From NCBI GenBank assembly GCA_900754285.1, contig CAAECB010000080.1:7056-71055 (forward strand): a stretch of 64,000 nt of DNA, in the 5' to 3' direction. This stretch comes from Clostridia bacterium. Lineage in GTDB: Bacteria > Bacillota > Clostridia > TANB77 > CAG-508. How positions within the stretch are numbered: the first letter of the stretch is position 1; each line of letters begins with the position of its first letter. A program made the translations under genes and the position numbers. A model generated the notes under the pieces. That model was given only the letters and a program-made list of their open reading frames with translations, was not told the origin of the DNA and searched no databases. This document shows positions 20,283-29,191 of this stretch, piece after piece.

Positions 20283-20343
20283 AAAAAATCCCTTCCTTTG
20301 CAAATTTTTATTATTTGCAATAAAGAGGTTATATTGTAGTCTT

Positions 20344-20372
20344 ATTATACCCTTTTCTTCATTTTTTGTAAA
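20344..20372 (-). promoter_or_regulatory. Sigma-A-type promoter for the small left-end gene
   Basis: TTTACA and TATAAT with a 17-bp spacer, minus strand, about 60 bases before ATG 20282. Confidence 0.7.
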
Positions 20373-20429
20373 TACCTTTTTTTCTTTTTTGTTTTTCATA
20401 AATAAAAACCCCTCTTTCGTAAATATAAT

Positions 20430-20458
20430 TTGACAATTTACTCGTAAGAGGTTATACT
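20430..20458 (+). promoter_or_regulatory. Consensus promoter of a candidate small RNA
   Basis: TTGACA, 17-bp spacer, TATACT. No downstream coding frame with a ribosome site; a terminator follows about 40 bases later. Confidence 0.7.
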
Positions 20459-20464
20459 TAATTT

Positions 20465-20538
20465 ACAGTTAACTCTTTTGAGTAAATTGTTTGTGGAAAA
20501 GAGATGTATTAGATTTGCGGTCCGTGCATCTCTTTTTT
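20465..20538 (+). ncRNA. Candidate small RNA (about 75 nt)
   Basis: Starts after the promoter at 20430-20458 and ends in a terminator hairpin AAAAGAGATG/CATCTCTTTT followed by Ts (20497-20538). The AT-only leader has no start codon with a ribosome site. Could regulate the divergent or neighbouring left-end genes; purely predicted. Confidence 0.5.
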
Positions 20539-20634
20539 CTTATTATACCAGATTTATTTTCTATGTCAAAACCCGTTTTCGACAAAAAAAGCCTGTATGT
20601 ATTGAAAATACTACAAACTTTTTTTCAGATTTTT

Positions 20635-20979
20635 TTATTGTTCCAAATTCGTTCTACTTCTAAGCTCATGCCAATTTACTCCTGATATATATTTTATGCT
20701 TTCTGATGACAATAATTTATTTTTCTTTGCATATTTATTCCATTCCTGTATTGTTGGAAATTTTTCTTTTTTTCTTGTTATCTCTTTCAAACATTTTATA
20801 GACTCTTCATACTTTAAATATACAAAATTATCTTTTGGATATTGCACTTCTTTTTTATAATATTCATTTAATACTTCATCAAAACGTTTACTTACTTTCT
20901 TTGTTTCTTTTGAATTTAATCCATACTTTTCTACAATTGCATCTAGTTTATTTCTTATTCTCTTTAATCTTTCTTTCAT
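20635..20979 (-). CDS. Spo0E-like protein with C-terminal extension
   Basis: 114 residues. The first 45 (KRIRNKLDAIVEKYGLNSKE, then VSKRFDEVLNEYY) resemble Spo0E-family aspartyl-phosphate phosphatases, which remove phosphate from Spo0A~P; the usual SQELD signature reads SKRFD. The rest (FPTIQEWNKYAKKNKLLSSE) is a DNA-interaction-like segment of unknown role. Start ATG has GGAGAG upstream. A prophage copy could delay host sporulation; inferred from family only. Confidence 0.6.
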   Translation of the reverse strand: MKERLKRIRNKLDAIVEKYGLNSKETKKVSKRFDEVLNEYYKKEVQYPKDNFVYLKYEESIKCLKEITRKKEKFPTIQEWNKYAKKNKLLSSESIKYISGVNWHELRSRTNLEQ

Positions 20980-21108
20980 CTTTTCTCTCCGTCTTTTGTT
21001 TTTTTCATATTATATCATACTATTTATATAAAGATGCGTAGTGTAAAGCTGTATTAGTAAATTTTATGTCGAAATATGTTGTAAATTATACTTTTAGTTT
21101 GAATTTTT

Positions 21109-21137
21109 ATTGACTTTTATATTTTCTTTTGATATTA
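21109..21137 (+). promoter_or_regulatory. Promoter of the small membrane protein transcript
   Basis: TTGACT, 17-bp spacer, TATTAT. It drives a leader of about 130 nt containing an inverted repeat. Confidence 0.6.
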
Positions 21138-21181
21138 TATTTTTATCGTTTGGCACTCACCATGACAGCTTAGTTGTATTA

Positions 21182-21224
21182 AGTAGCAACTAGTTGTTAT
21201 GCAAATATTAATTTAGTTGCTACT
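21182..21224 (+). promoter_or_regulatory. Inverted repeat in 5' leader
   Basis: AGTAGCAACTA and TAGTTGCTACT form an 11-bp perfect stem around a 21-nt loop, upstream of the ribosome site at 21263. May control translation of the small peptide. Confidence 0.55.
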
Positions 21225-21275
21225 ATCATGCAACTAGGGATTAGACCTTATTTGCAATACGAGGAGGTGAGTGAA

Positions 21276-21482
21276 TTGGAAACTCTTTTAGTGATAACAG
21301 TTATAATCTTTTCTTTAGGCTTTTTATTTGAAAAAGTCACAAACTTTTTCAAGGAAATGAAATCTGGTTCTGCCAAATTGGCTAAAGGATTCGAAGCCAG
21401 GCTATCATTTGTTCCAATCGATAGCAAAAAAAGTGAAGTAAGTGCCACTAACACAAACTCCACAAACGATAACATAGATTAG
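21276..21482 (+). CDS. Small membrane protein, possible type I toxin
   Basis: 68 residues from TTG at 21276, chosen because GGAGG is eight bases upstream. One transmembrane helix near the N-terminus (METLLVITVIIFSLGFLFEK), then a basic segment and an Asn/Ser/Thr-rich tail. The opening resembles short prophage type I toxins such as TxpA or BsrG, but is longer. A convergent promoter at 21643-21671 could make an antisense RNA. Function is inferred only. Confidence 0.55.
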   Translation: METLLVITVIIFSLGFLFEKVTNFFKEMKSGSAKLAKGFEARLSFVPIDSKKSEVSATNTNSTNDNID

Positions 21483-21495
21483 CAAACTAATCTGT

Positions 21496-21520
21496 AAGGA
21501 GCTTTGCTCCTTATTTTTTA
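21496..21520 (+). terminator. Terminator of the small membrane protein gene
   Basis: AAGGAGC/GCTCCTT with TTT loop, followed by TATTTTTT. Confidence 0.85.
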
Positions 21521-21642
21521 TTATATTCATTAATTGTATTTTTATCACATGTATTCCTAGAATGTCAAGTTTTTTATCTAATGTTACAAAAAAGTTAATT
21601 TTTTGTAATGAAATTGTAACATTTCTTTTTCTTCCTGTCAAT

Positions 21643-21671
21643 ATTATAACACAAATTTTATGTAATTTCAA
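21643..21671 (-). promoter_or_regulatory. Convergent promoter, possible antisense RNA
   Basis: TTGAAA, 17-bp spacer, TATAAT on the minus strand. No gene with a ribosome site follows; transcription would run toward the 3' end of the small membrane protein gene. The rest of 21521-21859 shows no gene, only a near-palindrome around ATGTTACAA/TTGTAACAT. Confidence 0.45.
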
Positions 21672-21859
21672 GCAAAAAATTGCCTAATTTCAGCCAATTT
21701 TTGACCTTTTAAAATCAATTTTAAGCTATTTTATTTTTTATTTAATGTAGTTATATACCTTGGTTTTTCGGTATTTTTGATAATTTTATAGTTAATGACA
21801 AAATTCGACAACATTTTCATTTTTTATGTGATATAGTGTGAAAAAAAGGAGGTATTTAT

Positions 21860-22162
21860 ATGCGACATTTACATATTATAAGTAATGAAAATATTAAAGA
21901 ATATGAAACATTATTAGAACTTTACAAAAATAAGGACTTCTCAACTGTTAGAAATGAAAAAGAAAAGGAAATTGAAGAAGATATTCTTAAAGAACTTATA
22001 CAGCAAAAGCCTATAATTGGTAAACTTTTGGCAAATGACACAACTAATTATTTATCAAGATTAAATGAAATGGATTCAACAATTGAAGGATTTCCTACTT
22101 TAATTAACACTATGCAAAATTATCTTCAAACTAATATTACTATAATTAAAGAAGCAAAATAA
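21860..22162 (+). CDS. Hypothetical acidic protein
   Basis: 100 residues, helical, Glu/Lys-rich, with no recognised family. Strong ribosome site (AAAGGAGG). It is one of few plus-strand genes in the prophage and lies beyond the lysis genes, a typical position for lysogenic-conversion cargo. Confidence 0.65.
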   Translation: MRHLHIISNENIKEYETLLELYKNKDFSTVRNEKEKEIEEDILKELIQQKPIIGKLLANDTTNYLSRLNEMDSTIEGFPTLINTMQNYLQTNITIIKEAK

Positions 22163-22190
22163 AGGGACTTTTTACAGCTCCTTTTATTTT
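22156..22190. terminator. Bidirectional terminator between 21860 gene and lysin
   Basis: AAAATAAAGG pairs with CCTTTTATTTT; convergent genes end on each side. Confidence 0.75.
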
Positions 22191-23583
22191 ACATCTTTAT
22201 GCAATAACTTAATGCAATCCATCCACTTGGAGTTAAACCAAATCCATTTTGAATTTTAGTAACTGTTGTTATTACTCCTCGTTTTAATCCATTGGTATAT
22301 TGACTTCCTAATTTTTTATTCTGATATCTTGCATTAGATGTTAATTGTTTATAACTCTTTATTTTATAATTTGTGCCAGGGCCTGTACGAACATTTAATA
22401 CATTTGCATTAACTCTATATGTTCCTGTAGTATATTTTTGAACTGTTTCATTTTTGGCAACATCTATATATCTAGTTGTATAAGCTAATGAAATCCATCC
22501 TAAGTTTGTTTTTCCAAAGTTGTTTGACTCTGCTAATACAGTTACTATTGAGCCTTTTGCATATCCACCAACTCTTGAGTATGATGTACTAGCTCCACTT
22601 CTTATATTCAAACCACCATTTGCCGTTACCTTAACTTGATAATTTACTTTGTTTATATTAGATTCCACTTTATCTGTCACTATTGTTGTAGTTGTATTTT
22701 CTTTTGTGTCTGTTCTATCATTTTTGAAACAGAAAAATTTTTGATAATTTGCATACTCTCTAAAATTCTCTATTGATACATATACTGTATTACTATTTAC
22801 TGTTGCTAATCCTCTACGGCTAGATACATCAAATTTTCCATTATACAAATATGGATCATATACTTTTATATAATCTCCTTCTATTCCTACAAGAACAATG
22901 AAATGTCCTCCGTATGTAAATAAACCTTGATTACAACTTGTTATTATGTAATTATTATCTTTTAATTTTGTTACTGCATCATCTAATTTATAACATTCAC
23001 TGTACCCAATATCAAATATATCAGCTGTCCACTTAAAAGCGCTCCAATATGTTCCTTGATTTGCACTTCTATAACCATATTTTGTATATAATTCTGCCAT
23101 TGTGTCTGGTGTTATATTTCCTTTTATGCTAGACACTACCATTGCTGCTGATGTTGGTCCACATCCACTTGAACCTATTGTTTGTGATTTATTTTCTATG
23201 CTAGAATACATTTTACTAGACCATCTATTATCTAATTGTGAATAATATGTTAAACCTGCATATTCTCCTAGTTGAACATTTGGTGCTTTTTCTGAACCAT
23301 TATATGCTACTATTCCTTGCTCTTCAAACCCTTCTGACTCTGTTTCTTGAACTTCTAGACTTTGCTCGTCTGTTTCTGTTAGATTTGGTATCTCTGTACT
23401 AGATTTATTTATTTCATCTACTACTGTACTTATGGCTTCTGATATCTTATTTGTATCAACTTGTCCAGTTTCATTATATTCTAAATAAACATTTAACAAT
23501 ATAGATACTGATACTAATATTGCTACTATCAAGCTTATTGTTTTTGTTTTACTTTTAAATATTTCTTTTAATTTATTTTTCAA
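22189..23583 (-). CDS. Endolysin-like protein: C39-type peptidase with two SH3 domains
   Basis: 464 residues. N-terminal hydrophobic helix (about 16-33) suggests a signal-anchor. Peptidase_C39-like domain (about 105-290) with nucleophile motif SSGCGPTSAAMV and GGHFIVLVG histidine. Two bacterial SH3 domains follow (GGLNIRSGASTSYS and VLNVRTGPGTNYK). Position next to a holin-like gene at the end of the late operon supports a lysis role, cutting peptide cross-links. A C39-type lysin is less common than amidase types. Confidence 0.8.
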   Translation of the reverse strand: MKNKLKEIFKSKTKTISLIVAILVSVSILLNVYLEYNETGQVDTNKISEAISTVVDEINKSSTEIPNLTETDEQSLEVQETESEGFEEQGIVAYNGSEKAPNVQLGEYAGLTYYSQLDNRWSSKMYSSIENKSQTIGSSGCGPTSAAMVVSSIKGNITPDTMAELYTKYGYRSANQGTYWSAFKWTADIFDIGYSECYKLDDAVTKLKDNNYIITSCNQGLFTYGGHFIVLVGIEGDYIKVYDPYLYNGKFDVSSRRGLATVNSNTVYVSIENFREYANYQKFFCFKNDRTDTKENTTTTIVTDKVESNINKVNYQVKVTANGGLNIRSGASTSYSRVGGYAKGSIVTVLAESNNFGKTNLGWISLAYTTRYIDVAKNETVQKYTTGTYRVNANVLNVRTGPGTNYKIKSYKQLTSNARYQNKKLGSQYTNGLKRGVITTVTKIQNGFGLTPSGWIALSYCIKM

Positions 23584-23595
23584 TTTTCTCCCCTC

Positions 23596-23880
23596 CTAAT
23601 CAATTATTTCAAATTCTTTTACTTTTTCCATTAATGCTTCTATAAACGAATTACCTCGCAATTTAAAATATATTTCTGCACTATGCTGTATGCTTTCTAA
23701 TTCATAATGTGTTATCTTTTTATCTTCTTTACATCTATCATATATAGTCAATATGTCATTTCTTAAGCTACACTTTGTTGCTTCTATCATTGACATGCAA
23801 AAGCTAAACATTCCGATCGAAAATGTTCCCAGAAATGTAATTAGAAACCAATAATCTTTTAAAAATTCTAATACTTGCAC
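23596..23880 (-). CDS. Holin-like small membrane protein
   Basis: 94 residues with one clear transmembrane helix (about 10-33), then a helical cytoplasmic domain with LRNDILTIYDRCKEDKKIT, a pattern seen in phage proteins upstream of lysins. Placed between fibre and lysin genes. One helix only, so holin function is likely but not proved. Confidence 0.6.
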   Translation of the reverse strand: MQVLEFLKDYWFLITFLGTFSIGMFSFCMSMIEATKCSLRNDILTIYDRCKEDKKITHYELESIQHSAEIYFKLRGNSFIEALMEKVKEFEIID

Positions 23881-25718
23881 TATCCTTCCTCCTTTGTAGC
23901 TTGTAAACTATTTATTAATTTGCTTATGTCTGCTACTGCTTCTACATCAAAAACTGGACTTACTTCATCTGTTGAATAAATATGTGTTGTATCTTCATAA
24001 CTAGTTGCTTTCTGTATTTCTTTTGCTACTGCTTTTTGTTCATCTGTAAATGGTATCCTTGTTTCTGCTGCTGTTTTATAATATACAACTACTGGTGTTC
24101 CTGCATCATATTGAGCCTTTAGCCATGCTTTAAATTCTACGATACTACTCCATTTCGAATTAACATCTGTAACAGCTATGTACCAATTATTCGGTTCTAC
24201 TTGTAGAAATATTGATAAGTCTCCATTTATAAATTGTGTTATTTCAAAATGAGTAGAATACCCTTTTCCATATTTTTCTGTTTCTTTGAAAGGTACATTT
24301 TCTGTTAATGCCAAACCAAACCTTCTTGAAATATTTGTACCAGCTGAATACAATTGCCAATTTTCTGTTCCATTTAATATGATTTTTTTCCATCCATGCA
24401 CTTCTTCTTCATTATTCCAATCAAAATAGTCATCTGTTAGCATTTCTTTCTGTACTGGCATAATATACTCTTGTTTTTGTGTCTTGTCAGATTTTTCTAA
24501 TATTATTTTAGTACAGCCTTGATTATATTTACTATATTCTCCTGCCTCTGTCCCCTCAACCATCTTAACTGTATAATCCACATAATCGTTTGCATTACAA
24601 TCACTGCCTCGCGTTGCATAAAACCATATGAACAAATATCTATTACTATCATTTATAGTATCTGCTACTTTATATTGCAATGTAATTACACCGTCTGTTG
24701 TATTCTGAGTTTCATCATATTTTTCATTTGATTTTGTTCCAGTATAATCCGTATTATTTTGTCTTAATACTAAAAATCCTTTGTTTGTGCTTGTACTAGA
24801 TTTTACTTTTGTTTTTAAAGTTAGTGTTTTACCTGCATAATTTGTTAGATCCATTATTTTAAAACCTACTGCACTATTAGAATTTTTCGAGCTTGTCGCA
24901 ATTATTCTAAAATTAGTACTGTCAGTAATTTCTACACTAGCTTCATTAAAGTTTCTATAATCATACTTTGTAATATCAAATATATTTATATTACTACCAA
25001 CAGTTTTTATTGGACTTTGATAGTCTGGTGAAGGACTTGCTCCGTGTTGTTCGTAAGCTTTATTTTCTTTTCCTTCATATATCGCAACTTCTGTTACTGT
25101 TTTATTTACATATGTAGAGTCTGTATAAATATAACAGTTAATAGCATTTGATATATCCACTGTATTTTGAAATGAACTTCCAAATGTTTTATTTAGAATT
25201 TGTCCCATACTATCTGTTATTACAAATGCAGCATGTGCTCCTGAAAATATGTTTCCATCAGAAAATTTGCCATGTAAATAATAGTATTTATTAACTTCCA
25301 TCTTTGGAATATTTTCTTTTCCTAACCACTTGATTGTATTTCCACTACTTGATGTCGTATATGGTAAATTAGCATTTAATAGATTATACCCTTCTCTTGT
25401 TTCCTGCTTTACATTTCCACCAACTTTAAACTTTCTAAATCGCACATTCTTTGCTGTATTATTTAATGTTATATTTTCTCCTTGACTGTTTACAGACGGC
25501 ATTATATTGCTTATGTTTCTTAAGTTTTCTATCTCTTCTTGTAACTCTGATATACTATTATCTTGTTCTATGTTTTTCTTTGAGACTTGTTCTGTATTGT
25601 CATCTATTTTATCCCAATTTTCATTAAGTGTTTTTTCAATATCAAAATCACTTTCTAAATCTATTTCATTTGATGTATCCCATTTAAACAATTTTAATTT
25701 TTCTGTTTCTGTTGACAT
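23880..25718 (-). CDS. Tail fibre / receptor-binding protein
   Basis: 612 residues. N-terminal tail-attachment segment (LFKWDTSNEIDLESDF, then ENWDKIDDNTEQ) and short coiled coil, followed by beta-rich carbohydrate-binding-like modules and a C-terminal segment ending VADISKLINSLQATKEEG. Typical distal fibre of Clostridia siphoviruses. ATG 25718 follows AAAGGAGGAGA. Confidence 0.75.
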   Translation of the reverse strand: MSTETEKLKLFKWDTSNEIDLESDFDIEKTLNENWDKIDDNTEQVSKKNIEQDNSISELQEEIENLRNISNIMPSVNSQGENITLNNTAKNVRFRKFKVGGNVKQETREGYNLLNANLPYTTSSSGNTIKWLGKENIPKMEVNKYYYLHGKFSDGNIFSGAHAAFVITDSMGQILNKTFGSSFQNTVDISNAINCYIYTDSTYVNKTVTEVAIYEGKENKAYEQHGASPSPDYQSPIKTVGSNINIFDITKYDYRNFNEASVEITDSTNFRIIATSSKNSNSAVGFKIMDLTNYAGKTLTLKTKVKSSTSTNKGFLVLRQNNTDYTGTKSNEKYDETQNTTDGVITLQYKVADTINDSNRYLFIWFYATRGSDCNANDYVDYTVKMVEGTEAGEYSKYNQGCTKIILEKSDKTQKQEYIMPVQKEMLTDDYFDWNNEEEVHGWKKIILNGTENWQLYSAGTNISRRFGLALTENVPFKETEKYGKGYSTHFEITQFINGDLSIFLQVEPNNWYIAVTDVNSKWSSIVEFKAWLKAQYDAGTPVVVYYKTAAETRIPFTDEQKAVAKEIQKATSYEDTTHIYSTDEVSPVFDVEAVADISKLINSLQATKEEG

Positions 25719-25731
25719 ATTCTCCTCCTTT

Positions 25732-26139
25732 CTAGCTTGCTGCAACATATACAAGAGTTGCTAATATTTGTGCCACATTTTGAGTACTACCAGAATTTTG
25801 ATATATTTCAACCTCTCCTGTCGTTCTAATTTGCATATATGAATTAGGTATAAAATTATATGAAGCATTTTTTATTACAGCATGTCCTGCTACTAACTTA
25901 CCTGGTCTATATTTTTCTTCTAATGTAGTTAATGCATATGCTTTATTATTTGCTAAATTTGAAATACTTACTGTATATGCCATATTCATTACAACTAAAC
26001 GGCCTATTTTATAGAATGTTGTTCCTAATGAATTTGTTGTTGAATTTACATCTATTTCTTTTGCTATATTATTTTGAAATGTATCAAACATGGCTTTATT
26101 TAACTTTGTTGTTCCATTTTGAAAATCAATCTTTTCCAT
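25732..26139 (-). CDS. Small tail fibre/appendage protein
   Basis: 135 residues beginning MEKIDFQNGTTKLNKAMFD, a pattern common in short phage tail proteins; beta-rich. Overlaps the tail-tip gene end by 14 bases. Exact role unknown. Confidence 0.6.
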   Translation of the reverse strand: MEKIDFQNGTTKLNKAMFDTFQNNIAKEIDVNSTTNSLGTTFYKIGRLVVMNMAYTVSISNLANNKAYALTTLEEKYRPGKLVAGHAVIKNASYNFIPNSYMQIRTTGEVEIYQNSGSTQNVAQILATLVYVAAS

Positions 26140-28766
26140 TTATTTTTTCCTCCATTTCTTCAATTTTATTTTGAAGTTTTTCTATTAATTTTTGTTGTTC
26201 TTGTATTGCCTTACAACATAAACTTGTAAATGAATAATTGTCTACACCTGTATTATCTAGTGATGTTACTTCTTTTGAGTAATTATAATTGTCTCCAATT
26301 ACAAATCCTAAATGCTTTTTATCTGTATCTTTTTCACTCTTTAAGTTGTATTTATATATGTCTATATTCTTTATCGTTTCAATTGCATTATCTTCTAATT
26401 TTTCAAAGTTTTTCTTTTTTCTTTCTAATGATGTTTGTGTTATTATTGGTGAACTTATTTCATTAGGTAGCATTGAGGAATTTCCTGTCCCTATATAATT
26501 TGACATCATAGCTGATCTTTCATCACCCTTATTTACACCTATAACATCTGAAACCATATAAGCCATGTACGATACATCTTTAGATGAATCTTGGAATACT
26601 CTCACACCATCTAGTGTTGTATTTCCCCACATTTTAAGATTTCCTCCCTCAATTTTAGCACTGTCCATAGTTGCATTTTTACACGACATATTTCCATCTT
26701 TATCCACATTGAAATTATTACTTTTTATGGTTGTATTATCTCCTGTTAGATTTATTTCTTTTCCGTTTAAGGCTGATTTTATTTGCATCGATTGTAACTG
26801 CTTCACTAGATTGATTAATTTTTGAAATAATTTCATCATTTCCCACCTTCTTACTTACAGTACTTGTGATATTATCTGTTGTTTGTTTTATTTCTGATTT
26901 TGTTGTTGTTAATTCTTCTTTTGTAGTATAAGTTTTTGATACTGTACTACTGATTTCATCTCCTTTTAAATTTATTGCACTATTCATTTCTGTTGTTGTA
27001 CTGTAATCTTCCAATTTCTTATTTACAGATAAATTAATTTCTTGTGCTGTCTGTTTTATTTCACTATCCATTGCTACATTAGTTGCATAAATTTCTGAAT
27101 ATTCACTTTTTATAGCCCCTTTAGCTGATATTTCTGCATCATAATTCTTTATTGATAATGTATTGTTCCCTTCTTCAAGTAATATTTCAATTGTTCCTAA
27201 ATCCTCTGTGATAACTTCATCTTTTATTGTTCCATCTTCATTTATTCTTCTAATAACTTGTGCTTTTCCTTCTTTTAGTACATACTCATCATATACTGTT
27301 CCATTTTGCCTTAATGGTTCTTGTACATTCAGTTCATATTCCTTGCTTTTACCGTCCTGGTCCTTTATTACTATTAAGCTATCTCCCTTTAGATATAAGT
27401 CATCACTTAAATATAAATCATCACTTAATTTTAAAGATTCAAATACTGTATTATTTCCTTTTATGTGTAATTCTAATAAATTCCCTTTTATACAATTTTC
27501 TAATGATATTGTTGTTATTCCTTCTATGCTTCTAGTTAAGTCTGCTATACTTGATACTTTATCTGTTATACTATCTAATGTTTGTTCATGCTCTGTTAGT
27601 TTTTCTTCATGTTCTGTTGTTTCTTGTACTAGTTGTGATATTTTTCCTTCTATTTGGTCTATATTACTTTGCACTCTTCTGTTCAAAACCTTTTGACTTT
27701 CTTTTTTAATTGTAGTTTCTTGTTTTTGTTTGGTGCTTATTGCACTTTTTATATCAGCTATAAATCTTGTTTGATAATCTAATTCTCCTTGATATATTAC
27801 TGGCTTTCCATCTATAATAATTTTATCTCCTACATCTAGTGCTGGATCTATTATCGTTTTTCCCTCAAAGCTATTCGCTGTTAAATCTTTTACCTGATTG
27901 TAAATATTTTGAATTTGATTTGCTGTTGTAATAAACATATTTTCTTGATTTATCCATAGATTATTTCTAGTTGTATCTCCATATTTATAACTTCTAACAC
28001 CATCCTCGTATGATAACTTAGATACTTGAAATTCCTCTCCCCATTTATAGCTTCCAAACAATTCTAACGGTATTTCTTGTTCATCCTGATATATTCTTCT
28101 TATATACAGTTTTCCATCTCTGCCTATAAAAGCAAATCCTCCAGCACTTTCTGCAATATATCCTATATATTCTCTGGCACTTACTGTATTATCATATACT
28201 GCTATTTTTTCATCACAATTCAAAAAAGAAGTAGAACCTAATTCTACTCCTGCTTTTAAGCATATTCCTTTTAATACCTCTAATAAAGTTGCTGGATATG
28301 TTAAACTACTTCCATCGTAATTAAACTCAAATTTTGACATATTATCAATACATTTTATAGTTAATGTATTATCGTCATTTTCTTTATACTCATCTATATT
28401 AAATATTCCTATTGGTATTATTTCATATTCTCCATTGTTTTTAGTTAAACTTTTTACTTTTATTCCTTTTAGCTTTCCTAATAACATTGAATTAACTTGC
28501 TTTACTGTTAAACTACTATCTATTAATATTCCATAATCTACTTTTACCTTTTTCATATTTTGAGGCATTTTTTCTTTATATATTTTAAATTCTATATATT
28601 TACTAGTTGTACTTCCTAATTCCAAGTTTTCTTCAAATAGTGTTTGCCCTACCTTAAAGTCCAAAACATAATCTGGATTAATTAATACGTCATCTATATA
28701 AATATTTAATATGCTTTGTACATTTTTATATATGTTTTCTTTCCATTTTTGACTTGTATTATACAT
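26126..28766 (-). CDS. Tail-tip minor structural protein with S74-like C-terminus; +1 recoded at CGG
   Basis: One 879-residue protein once the C of CGG at 26765-26763 (codon 668) is skipped; unshifted reading stops nine codons later. Tal/prophage-tail domain lies at the N-terminus (to about 380), followed by a coiled coil, repeats including a tandem SDDLYL duplication, and a C-terminal region resembling a Peptidase_S74 intramolecular chaperone (IYKYNLKSEKDTDKKHLGFV, then KAIQEQQKLIEKLQ). Length 2641 is a multiple of three plus one, as the shift requires. The junction reads NKISLK/GKEINLTGDN. Confidence 0.85.
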
Positions 28767-28777
28767 TTCAAGCCCTC

Positions 28778-29188
28778 CTACGCATTTGATACTGTCTGTT
28801 TTTGCTGTACTGTTAATTCTTTTTGCATTAGATTAAAAGACACTTTCCATTTTGATTTGGAAGTGTCTTCGTCATTACCTGTTTTGTGCATTTCACTTGT
28901 TCTTTTACTTACTCTAAATTTTGCATTTTCTAGCATTCCACCTTTTACTGATGGGCACTTTACTGTTACTATTAGAGGATTTCTATATGTTAATTGTAAT
29001 AGTTTTTCTGCTTCTTCCTCTGTTAAGTAATCCCATGTCATTTCTAATTTAAGCATTCCTACAGCTATTGGATTGTCTATTAATGCTCCTGTTACTTTTG
29101 ATGTATAACTATCATTGTCTGTGTCTTCTATATTGTCTTTATATGTGCTTGGCGTTTTTTGTACTACACCATCTACTTTCCATAACAT
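28778..29188 (-). CDS. Distal tail / tail component protein
   Basis: 136 residues, beta-rich, with EMTWDYLTEEEAEKLLQLTY. It sits between tape measure and tail-tip genes, where distal-tail (Dit-like) or small tail proteins occur. Assigned by position and pattern, not a firm family match. Confidence 0.6.
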   Translation of the reverse strand: MLWKVDGVVQKTPSTYKDNIEDTDNDSYTSKVTGALIDNPIAVGMLKLEMTWDYLTEEEAEKLLQLTYRNPLIVTVKCPSVKGGMLENAKFRVSKRTSEMHKTGNDEDTSKSKWKVSFNLMQKELTVQQKQTVSNA

Positions 29189-29191
29189 ATT

